From positions 49,237-113,236 of the forward strand of contig CAKMZV010000003.1 of assembly GCA_929200535.1 (NCBI GenBank): 64,000 nt of DNA, written 5' to 3'. Source of the DNA: an uncultured Gammaproteobacteria bacterium. GTDB lineage: Bacteria; Pseudomonadota; Gammaproteobacteria; CAKMZV01. Positions 57,007 through 64,000 of this stretch are shown here, in pieces; the first letter of the stretch is position 1; each line of letters starts with the position of its first letter. Made by a program: the position numbers and the translations under genes. The notes below the pieces were generated by a model. It was not told the DNA's origin and ran no database searches. It worked only from the letters and a program-made list of their open reading frames with translations.

Positions 57007-59019
57007 ATGATTCATAAAGCCTTTCTTTATGTGTTATTCACACTCATAATCACTCTGGGACTTAACTCAGCTTCATACGCAGAAGAATCTTTGACCAATA
57101 CTCAAATTGCCCCACAGCATATTAACCTTATCAACCAAAGAGTCCTAAAAAAAGTAAAAAAATGGTTAGATAAAGAATTAAAATTTTTATCTCTAACCAA
57201 CAATAATCCCTCAACAAATATTCAAACAACAGACACCGCCTCAAAATACACACTCACCAGCATTTTCATAAAACATAACCAATGGGAAAATACCCACCAA
57301 TTTCCACTCATAGAAGAAACTACCACCCCTCCCGCTGCTGCACCTTGGTATCAAAAAATTCTTGATTACTTCGATACTTTTGAGGAGAAAAAACCGGTAG
57401 TCATTACTGCCAAAGAAAAAATCATTGATCAAATCAAAGTTATTATCTCCTTTAACTCTGAAAAAGATAAACAATCTTTTTCTACTGAATTGCAATTCAA
57501 ACTTAGAAAACAAATTTATCTTGAACTCACAAAAATCAGCTACACCCCCTTATTTATTTCTGTTATAGCACAAACCGATATTCCAAAAATAAATAACAAC
57601 CTTCCGCCTCTATCACCTGAGAGCACATTCTCCTCTGATAAAAAACGTCTCCTATTAGAAATTATTCTTTTGCTAATAAGTTTAGTTCTTATTATTCTAT
57701 TCATAAAACGACTAATCAAAAAAAAATCGGTCAAAGAAAAAAAATCAATCTCTAATAAAACAAAAACCTCCTCTCTTTCAGGCTCTCTAAAACTAAAAAA
57801 TGAACATCCACCAACTGAAAAACCACTCTCTGCCAATGATAGTAATAAAAGCTCGTCTGTAAAAGACCCCACCCTAACCTTATCCAAACAGCAAAAAACA
57901 ATCCAAAACCTTAAAAACGACCTATTCAATCAACTAATAGGCACTGTTACCAAACACCCTTATTTCCTGAGAAAAATTTATGAAATTTGGCAACAACGCT
58001 ATAACAAATCTACAGGTAAAAATCAAACCCCTTATGTTGGAGAAAAAATTGTCATTCTTTATGATATATTAGAAAAAAAAGTTATTGAGCAAGCAATACC
58101 GACACTTTCTCAAAATGAACTACTTATTATTGAAAATCAACTCAACGATCTCCAGGATAATACAGAAAAATGGCAAACTCTTTACCAAGAAGTCAAACAA
58201 GACATTCAATATTTAGAGCAACACCTCGACAACCCCGACCCCTATCAAACCCCCTTTGGTTTCATAAAAGCAATGCCTGACCAAGCCATTATTTTATTAC
58301 TAAACAACAAAGCTCAACATATTCAAAGCATTACCTTAGCCCAATTTGACGCAGCTCGTTGCCAATCACTCGTACTACACCTCAGCGAACCGAAAAAACA
58401 TAAAAGTATAATGCGAGAAATTGAACACTATCGTAAATACGATGGATATTTTTTTCAAGATGTTGCCAGCTATCTTTGCTACTCACTTACTCAAACTGTT
58501 TTTCAAGATAATACCGTTCCAATCGATGAAGTATCCGCAACCTATGCTGAACAATCTCCTGCCGAAACACAACGTGCCTTAGGAGATTTTAAAAGACAAC
58601 AAAATCTCGGATTAGTAACACCGAAAAATACCACAAATGAACAACAAGATGTAGAAGATTCTCAGCCTCGATTAACCGCTATTGACGAACCATACATAAC
58701 AAATACGAGCGATAATACATTTGTACTTACCAACGACTCACAACCTCTATCAGCAGACAATTTTATAAATACCCCTAATAAGCTAACCCCACAACCTGAG
58801 CCAACACCAACTGACAATACAGCACCATCCACCTCAAACCTTCAAGATGAGTCTAATTCAAATGAACCTCTCTCTAAAAAAACTGAAGACTCACAACCTA
58901 AAATACCATCTACAAAATCTTCCTCAACCAAACTACAAGAACCTGAAGACTACAAACCATCAATAATTAATAAAAATTCACTCGCCAATGAATGGTTCGA
59001 TTTTGGCAATAAAAAATAA
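57007..59019 (+). CDS. Large membrane protein of unknown function, weak FliG-like segment
   Basis: 670 residues. A signal peptide (about 1-25, ending SASYA) is followed by a ~185-residue periplasmic part, one transmembrane helix at about 214-235 (LLLEIILLLISLVLIILFI), a basic stretch, a helical cytoplasmic domain (about 300-520) and a Pro/Ser/Thr-rich tail to residue 670. Within the cytoplasmic part, GFIKAMPDQAIILLLNNKAQ resembles the FliG middle domain in spacing, and the overall topology recalls FliF. No flagellar or secretion genes are nearby, so this is only a lead. Confidence 0.6.
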   Translation: MIHKAFLYVLFTLIITLGLNSASYAEESLTNTQIAPQHINLINQRVLKKVKKWLDKELKFLSLTNNNPSTNIQTTDTASKYTLTSIFIKHNQWENTHQFPLIEETTTPPAAAPWYQKILDYFDTFEEKKPVVITAKEKIIDQIKVIISFNSEKDKQSFSTELQFKLRKQIYLELTKISYTPLFISVIAQTDIPKINNNLPPLSPESTFSSDKKRLLLEIILLLISLVLIILFIKRLIKKKSVKEKKSISNKTKTSSLSGSLKLKNEHPPTEKPLSANDSNKSSSVKDPTLTLSKQQKTIQNLKNDLFNQLIGTVTKHPYFLRKIYEIWQQRYNKSTGKNQTPYVGEKIVILYDILEKKVIEQAIPTLSQNELLIIENQLNDLQDNTEKWQTLYQEVKQDIQYLEQHLDNPDPYQTPFGFIKAMPDQAIILLLNNKAQHIQSITLAQFDAARCQSLVLHLSEPKKHKSIMREIEHYRKYDGYFFQDVASYLCYSLTQTVFQDNTVPIDEVSATYAEQSPAETQRALGDFKRQQNLGLVTPKNTTNEQQDVEDSQPRLTAIDEPYITNTSDNTFVLTNDSQPLSADNFINTPNKLTPQPEPTPTDNTAPSTSNLQDESNSNEPLSKKTEDSQPKIPSTKSSSTKLQEPEDYKPSIINKNSLANEWFDFGNKK

Positions 59020-59064
59020 AAACCTACCCATAAACTAAAAAGTGGAAAGCTTATCTCAACAACT

Positions 59065-60639
59065 ATGGAACTTCTCTGGCTTGCTCTCGCTTTTTTTTCT
59101 GGATTAAGCGTTAAGATTATCGGCTTACCACCTCTGGTAGGCTACCTACTTGCGGGCTTTATACTAAGTGCCTTTGGAATAGGACTAACAGAAAACTCCA
59201 CCTTAGAGCAACTCTCCGATCTTGGTATCACCCTGATGCTATTTACCATCGGGCTAAAACTTCACTTTAAAGACCTGCTAAAAAAAGAAGTACTTATCGG
59301 CGGCACAATCCATATGTTACTATGGACCCTCCTAACAGTCGCCTTTATCTCCCTAATCACCTTTTTACTACCACACATCAGCAACGTCAGCCTAAGCCAA
59401 GCACTATTGCTCGGCTTTATCCTCAGCTTTAGTAGCACCATCTGTGCTCTAAAAATCCTCCAAGAAAGCACAAACCTCGAAAGCCGACACGGAAAACTTT
59501 GTATAAGTATTCTTGTATTACAAGATGTTTTTGCCGTGGTATTTTTGGTGTTTTCAGCAGGTTATATCCCCTCCATCTGGGCGCTTGCCCTCCCCCTATT
59601 ATTATTACTAAAACCCATACTAAACCGCCTACTCAACCACGTAGGACACGGAGAACTACTCTTTATAATGGGCGTCGTGCTTGCCCTTGCAGGCTATGAA
59701 CTATTTGAAGCGATCAATCTCAAAGGCGATCTCGGAGCACTACTCATAGGAATGCTCCTCAGTGGGCACGCCAAACATAACGAACTCGTAAAATCCCTCA
59801 CCAACTTTAAAGACCTTCTACTCATCGGATTTTTTCTATCTATCGGACTCCTTGGAGTGCCTGATTTTTCAGCACTCTCCATTGCTCTCGTACTCAGCCT
59901 ACTTCTCACACTTAAATTCATCCTATTCTACGCCCTTTTCGCACTACTAAAACTCCGTGCAAGAACCTCCTACCTTACCTCCATTTTGCTATCAAACTAC
60001 GGCGAATTTGGGCTTATTGTTGCCTACATTGGCGTCAGCTTAGGATTACTTTCCGAACAATGGCTGGTGATTCTCGCACTAACAGTTGCTATCTCACTAA
60101 TCATCACCAGCATTTGCTACACCAAAGCCCATGATTGGTATAACCTACTACGTCCTATCCTAAAAAAATATCAACATAATGAACCCCTTGAAGAAGACTG
60201 TCGCAACTATCCTCAAAATATCGACATTCTTATTGTGGGTACTGGCAGAATAGGCTCAAGCGCTCTTGAACGCTTAAATAAATTAAACACACCTAATGTA
60301 TGGGGAATTGACTCCTGCGTTGAACGAGTTGCTAAACTTCAAGAAAAAAAATTCAACGTCTTTCTTGCTGATGCCGAAGATCGTGATTTTTGGCACGATA
60401 TCACTAACCAAAAAATTCAATTAGTACTACTCGCCCTCCCATCAACTGAAGAATCCCTAAAAATCGTTTCTCAACTCAAACAAATAAACTACACAGGAAA
60501 AATTATTGCCGTTGCCCAATATGAAGACGAACGCCAAAAACTACGTAACTCAGGAGTTGATGAAGTCTATAACATTTTCAAAGAAGCGGGTGCAAAATTC
60601 GCTGAAGACAGCCTCGATTTTGCAAATTCAAATAATTAA
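59065..60639 (+). CDS. Kef/CPA2-type monovalent cation:proton antiporter with TrkA-N domain
   Basis: 524 residues. About twelve transmembrane helices fill residues 1-365, with LPPLVGYLLAGFILS and GLKLHFKDL typical of the Na/H-exchanger fold. From about residue 388 a Rossmann TrkA-N/RCK domain starts (DILIVGTGRIGSSALERL), which gates transport by nucleotide binding. It most resembles the KefB/KefC or YbaL-like group. Inner membrane. It converges with the gene on the minus strand. Confidence 0.9.
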   Translation: MELLWLALAFFSGLSVKIIGLPPLVGYLLAGFILSAFGIGLTENSTLEQLSDLGITLMLFTIGLKLHFKDLLKKEVLIGGTIHMLLWTLLTVAFISLITFLLPHISNVSLSQALLLGFILSFSSTICALKILQESTNLESRHGKLCISILVLQDVFAVVFLVFSAGYIPSIWALALPLLLLLKPILNRLLNHVGHGELLFIMGVVLALAGYELFEAINLKGDLGALLIGMLLSGHAKHNELVKSLTNFKDLLLIGFFLSIGLLGVPDFSALSIALVLSLLLTLKFILFYALFALLKLRARTSYLTSILLSNYGEFGLIVAYIGVSLGLLSEQWLVILALTVAISLIITSICYTKAHDWYNLLRPILKKYQHNEPLEEDCRNYPQNIDILIVGTGRIGSSALERLNKLNTPNVWGIDSCVERVAKLQEKKFNVFLADAEDRDFWHDITNQKIQLVLLALPSTEESLKIVSQLKQINYTGKIIAVAQYEDERQKLRNSGVDEVYNIFKEAGAKFAEDSLDFANSNN

Positions 60640-60676
60640 GACTTATTAACAATAGTTGATGCTCTTGCTAAATTGA

Positions 60677-61837
60677 TTATCGTTGGACTGTAAAAGAAAA
60701 AAGAGAGCCGTCATTACCTGTTGCGTATTGTGCTACAAGAGATAGTTCGTCCAAATCCCATTTAAAACCAGCACTCAAGGACGTTTGTGAATTATCCGTT
60801 AGTTTGCTGGAATCATCATTCGCAAAACCAATTGCTTGACTTAAGTAGAGGTTTGGAACCCATTTTTTATCAGCAAGATGATGAGTAAAATCAATACCTG
60901 CAAAAGCACTATTAGAAGCACGAAAACGACCTTCTGCATAAGCTGGTAAATATTTCGCTCCGCCTAAGGCTCTGGCGGTGCCCTTTTTGTTGTGCTCCGT
61001 GATATAGGAAGAAATATCATTTTCAAATTTTTCACACTCTGCACGCTTACTTGCCTTGCTGACTTGATTACACTCAATGCTAAAGGCATCACGTGCATCA
61101 ATCTTCTTTTCGGCAACGGCTAATACAGTGGAATAAAAACCCCTTAGACTTAACTGTGATTTTCGAAACACCTTAAAAAACCAACGATTTTCCAAAGTAA
61201 AAACTGAATCACCACTATAACCAGCAGAGGGTGTGCGGTTTGTTAAATCAAAACTATATTTCACACCACTTAATTTATGTTGTGAAAAATACTGTTCCTT
61301 GCCCGCATTTACCCCCAAGGTGAGTTGTCGAAATGGAGTAAGATGAATGGTAGGTGTTTCAATCGCTTCTTTTTTTGAATCATCCGTAAACCCCTCAATT
61401 TTACTATCGACGAATGCTCCAGAAAATTTCCAATTCCAATCAACCAGTTTCAATTCCGCATTGGCGCCGAGAGCACTTAACTTTGCTTTTTGCCCATAAC
61501 CTTGCGTATTATCATTTATCTTGGTACCACGTTCAAAGTAAGTTAGGGAATTAATTTTCTGTACATACCCAAAAGAAAAATTATAAGTTTTCTCATCATT
61601 GGGTTGATAAGTAACATTTGTACCAACAGCTTCCACATCACCAAGCACGCCACCCAGTAAGTATTTATATTGTTTCTTATAAATATCGGAATAACCAACT
61701 CCATACATAGTCCCTATGCCACCATGATGTAAGATAATGGGTAAAATTTTTCTATCTTTACTTGCCTGAGTATAGGATGTAAAAAGAGAAAATAAACAAA
61801 TCAAAAATAGACTAATTTTTTGCATAAGTGAAAACAT
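60677..61837 (-). CDS. Omp85/surface-antigen-like outer-membrane beta-barrel without POTRA domains
   Basis: 386 residues with a signal peptide ending near SYTQA; MQKISLFL at 61825 is an alternative start. The body alternates hydrophobic and polar residues. LGGAKYLPAYAEGRFRASNS resembles the Omp85 lid motif (LGG...LRGY..GRFR), but the conserved Arg-Gly is Pro-Ala. The C-terminus AGFKWDLDELSLVAQYATG then SLFSFTVQR matches the last barrel strands, although it ends in Arg, not Phe. No POTRA repeats are seen, so it is a barrel-only family member. The only minus-strand gene supported here. Confidence 0.65.
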   Translation of the reverse strand: MFSLMQKISLFLICLFSLFTSYTQASKDRKILPIILHHGGIGTMYGVGYSDIYKKQYKYLLGGVLGDVEAVGTNVTYQPNDEKTYNFSFGYVQKINSLTYFERGTKINDNTQGYGQKAKLSALGANAELKLVDWNWKFSGAFVDSKIEGFTDDSKKEAIETPTIHLTPFRQLTLGVNAGKEQYFSQHKLSGVKYSFDLTNRTPSAGYSGDSVFTLENRWFFKVFRKSQLSLRGFYSTVLAVAEKKIDARDAFSIECNQVSKASKRAECEKFENDISSYITEHNKKGTARALGGAKYLPAYAEGRFRASNSAFAGIDFTHHLADKKWVPNLYLSQAIGFANDDSSKLTDNSQTSLSAGFKWDLDELSLVAQYATGNDGSLFSFTVQR

Positions 61838-62075
61838 AATAGTTTTGGGGTTTATAAAAATAGAAGATTTTCATTCCAATTAGATGAGACAAACTCATAA
61901 ATAATTAGACGTTTAATCGCCCAATATTATTATATAATCCCATAATAAAAGACCGTTGCAGAGTTAATACGTCTGTCTTAGCGAATTTCACACGTAGATA
62001 AGGGCTGTTTTTTTTCGTTTTTCCTTATTCTTTTCTATTTTGAACATTCTCAAATAAGAGTAAAATTAAATGACT
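61838..62075. repeat. Gap upstream of the barrel gene with a repeat related to the MITE interior
   Basis: AGACCGTTGCA at 61950 resembles an IS5-type end and recurs at 43862. AATACGTCTGTCTTAGCGAA (from about 61967) is a diverged copy of AATACGTCCGTCTTAACAAA inside the adjacent element. The region must also hold the promoter of the minus-strand barrel gene. Confidence 0.45.
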
Positions 62076-62236
62076 AAGACTATTGCATTAGGTTATGGGA
62101 GGAAAAGCAGGCAGAAAAAAATTTCATAATCAAGGCGTCAATTGCAGTCAATACGTCCGTCTTAACAAAATTGACAACACCGATTATGGGATTTTTTTCA
62201 AGTGCGACTCTTTCCATAGCCTAATGCAATAGTCTT
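62076..62236. mobile_element. MITE-like element with 23 bp terminal inverted repeats
   Basis: AAGACTATTGCATTAGGTTA at 62076 and its inverted partner ending at 62236 (ccATAGCCTAATGCAATAGTC) form 23 bp inverted repeats with one mismatch, bounding 161 bp with no coding capacity. This is the form of a non-autonomous miniature transposable element. It ends 28 bp upstream of the DUF2130 gene and could affect its expression. Confidence 0.72.
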
Positions 62237-62263
62237 TTATTAACCGCAAAAAACCAAACATCT

Positions 62264-63544
62264 ATGAACGAAATTATTTGTCCCAATTGTCAAAAAGCCT
62301 TTAAGGTTGATGAATCTGGATTTGCTGATATACTCAAACAAGTTCGAGACCATCAGTTTGAGGAGGAACTTACCAATAGATTATTACTTGCTGAAAAAGA
62401 TAAACAAAATGCCGTAAAACTTGCAGAGGCAGAGGTTAAAAATTTTTTGCAGGAAAAATTGGCTGAAAAAGATAAAGAGCTCATCGCATTACAAGCTAAA
62501 AACGAAGCGGAAATTGCAAAAGAATTAGCACAAAAAGAAACTATCATTGCGCAAATGAGTTCTAAAATCCAGAATGCAGAAACCGCAAAAAAACTTGAAG
62601 TAACTCAAGCAATACAAGACATAGAAAAACAACGTGATAAACTTGCCAATGATTTAGAAAGAAAGGAAGCTGATCAAAAGTTAAATGAAAAAACGATTGA
62701 AGAAAAGTTCACCCATCAACTTGGCATCAAAGAAGAAACGATAAAAATGAAAGATGAAGAGATCTCTCGTTTAAAAGATTACAAACAAAAACTGTCAACC
62801 AAAATGGTTGGTGAAACTTTGGAACAACACTGTGAATCTGAATTTAACAAGTTAAGAGCAACCGCCTTTCAAAATGCATATTTTGAAAAAGATAATGATT
62901 CACAAGGAGGTAGCAAAGGGGATTATATTTATAGAGAAATGGATAATTCTGGCAATGAAATTATCTCAATTATGTTTGAAATGAAAAACGAGAATGAGGA
63001 AACTACTACCAAAAAAAGAAACGAAGATTTCTTTACAAAACTTGATAAAGACCGCCGAGAAAAAGGCTGTGAATATGGGGTTTTAGTATCGCTTTTAGAA
63101 TCAGAAAATGAATTGTACAATACTGGAATAGTCGATGTTTCTCATAAATTTGAAAAAATGTATGTCGTGCGTCCACAGTTTTTTATTCCTATTATTACCC
63201 TACTTCGCAATGCGGCAATGAATTCCTTGAAGTATAAACAGGAACTTAACTTAATGAGAAATCAAAATGTTGATATTACTCATTTTGAAGAAAAAATAAA
63301 TGCCTTTAAAACTGGATTTGCAAAAAATTACGATTTAGCCAGTCGAAAATTTAAAACCGCAATTGATGAAATTGATAAAACCATATCACATCTCCAAAAA
63401 ACCAAAGACGCCCTTTTATCATCAGAGAATAATTTACGCTTGGCAAATAATAAAGCCGATGATTTAAGTATCAAAAAATTAACCCACGGCAACCCAACAA
63501 TGAAAGCAAAATTTGAAGATTTAAAAAAGCAACCTAAAGAATGA
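62264..63544 (+). CDS. DUF2130 protein with N-terminal zinc-finger-like motif and coiled coil
   Basis: 426 residues. The start [10 protein letters not shown] has a CxxC pair; residues about 25-185 are a charged coiled coil ([30 protein letters not shown]). The conserved DUF2130 domain follows, with [29 protein letters not shown] and [19 protein letters not shown]. This D/E-x-K arrangement resembles nuclease-like folds, but no activity is established. It stands alone. Confidence 0.85.
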   Translation: MNEIICPNCQKAFKVDESGFADILKQVRDHQFEEELTNRLLLAEKDKQNAVKLAEAEVKNFLQEKLAEKDKELIALQAKNEAEIAKELAQKETIIAQMSSKIQNAETAKKLEVTQAIQDIEKQRDKLANDLERKEADQKLNEKTIEEKFTHQLGIKEETIKMKDEEISRLKDYKQKLSTKMVGETLEQHCESEFNKLRATAFQNAYFEKDNDSQGGSKGDYIYREMDNSGNEIISIMFEMKNENEETTTKKRNEDFFTKLDKDRREKGCEYGVLVSLLESENELYNTGIVDVSHKFEKMYVVRPQFFIPIITLLRNAAMNSLKYKQELNLMRNQNVDITHFEEKINAFKTGFAKNYDLASRKFKTAIDEIDKTISHLQKTKDALLSSENNLRLANNKADDLSIKKLTHGNPTMKAKFEDLKKQPKE

Positions 63545-64000
63545 GACCTTTGCATAAAAGTATGGCACAAAAAACGTTTTTACTTAAATATGTATGCTAT
63601 TTCCTGTCATTTCTCTTTCTGAGATTCTGAAACAAGTTTCAGAATGACAAACGGGGGCTTATCAATATCACAGTGAACAATAATTACTTTTTTGAACATT
63701 AAATCTGCCCCCTCACCCCAACCCTCTCCCTCAGGGAGAGGGAGTCAGAGCCCCCCATTTGTCATTCTAAGGCTTGCCCTCAGAATCTCTTGCACGGAGT
63801 ATTACTCATTCCCACATAGAAGCACAAACAAGCTCCCTCTCCCTGAGGGAGAGGGCTGGGGGGGGGGTACTCGTTCCCACTCAGGAGCGTGGGAACCATT
63901 AACCATTGACAATTAACAATTAACCATTATTTTGTGGATTTTTTCTTTTTTTACTTAAATATGCTATAATAATTTTAATTAACCATATAGTGTGTGTTAT
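63545..64000. repeat. 456 bp repeat-rich intergenic region with palindromes
   Basis: A perfect hairpin ATTCTGAAAC-AA-GTTTCAGAAT lies at 63624-63645. Two near-identical palindromes, CCCTCTCCCTCAGGGAGAGG and CCCTCTCCCTGAGGGAGAGG (starts 63722 and 63835), are separated by about 92 bp. A run of ten G is at 63858-63867, and ATTAACCATTGACAATTAAC-type repeats follow at about 63897. The GC-rich segment contrasts with its A/T-rich surroundings. The 74-codon track ORF here is spurious. These look like dispersed REP-type elements. Confidence 0.7.
63962..63970 (+). promoter_or_regulatory. Extended -10 promoter element
   Basis: TGCTATAAT is a perfect extended -10 (TGnTATAAT). No good -35 is seen, which extended -10 promoters can tolerate. 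It would drive a gene beyond the right window edge. Confidence 0.4.

Noticed and set aside
57540-57929. 129-codon minus-strand ORF
   Set aside because: Antisense shadow of the 670-residue membrane protein; composition is the mirror of its Lys/Ser-rich region.
63692-63916. 74-codon ORF in the track
   Set aside because: It runs through the palindromes and the G10 tract, has low-complexity PSPQPSPSGRG-like translation and no family; it is repeat DNA, not a gene.

Overview
The window is a low-GC bacterial chromosome segment. About 50 kb is surface-glycan biosynthesis genes and the last 14 kb is mostly housekeeping. The order rpmF-plsX-fabH-fabD-fabG, the outer-membrane type genes, the Kef-type antiporter and the glycan gene families point to a Gram-negative proteobacterium, most likely gammaproteobacterial; I cannot name the genus. 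I see no tRNA, rRNA or CRISPR array. Almost all genes are on the + strand, tightly packed, and usually begin without a strong Shine-Dalgarno.

Layout. (1) 1-2416: partial phosphonopyruvate decarboxylase plus phosphonoacetaldehyde reductase, as far as I compared it identical to 26928-29343. (2) 2471-21105: a Wzx/Wzy-type glycan block with flippase, double-LicD protein, frameshifted Wzy-like polymerase, glycosyltransferases, a wbuXYZ-fnlABC cassette (UDP-L-FucNAc and probably its acetamidino form L-FucNAm), and a PglC/ATP-grasp/HAD/PglE/PglF group for a 4-amino-6-deoxy sugar. (3) 21229-25213: a damaged epimerase-gmd-fcl group followed by rmlB-rmlA. (4) 25526-36198: a phosphonoglycan block with a cytidylyltransferase-PEP mutase fusion, decarboxylase, reductase, PglK-like ABC flippase, two GT25 enzymes, a CDP-glycerol-type transferase and LicD, with decayed remnants between them. 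(5) 36509-49078: GT2 enzymes, a second Wzy-like protein, GT9-like, methyltransferase, WecA-like initiator, UDP-sugar dehydrogenase, GT10 fucosyltransferase and unassigned GT-like genes. (6) 49143-51498: a second gmd(remnant)-fcl-epimerase group. (7) 51608-64000: hemY, the fatty-acid cluster, a large membrane protein of unknown function, an antiporter, an Omp85-like barrel, a MITE-like element, a DUF2130 gene and repeat-rich DNA.

How it fits together. PEP mutase makes phosphonopyruvate, the decarboxylase makes phosphonoacetaldehyde and the reductase makes 2-hydroxyethylphosphonate. The cytidylyltransferase domain fused to PEP mutase would activate the phosphonate with CMP, and the LicD or CDP-glycerol-type transferases are the natural candidates to place it on a glycan. 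Two initiators (PglC-like, WecA-like), two polymerase-like proteins and two kinds of flippase suggest two glycan assembly lines in one locus. The locus carries many signs of duplication and decay: a perfect 2.4 kb repeat, a third ruined reductase copy, a ruined ABC copy, and two gmd-fcl groups that have lost opposite genes. This suggests a locus that recombines and changes its surface structure often.
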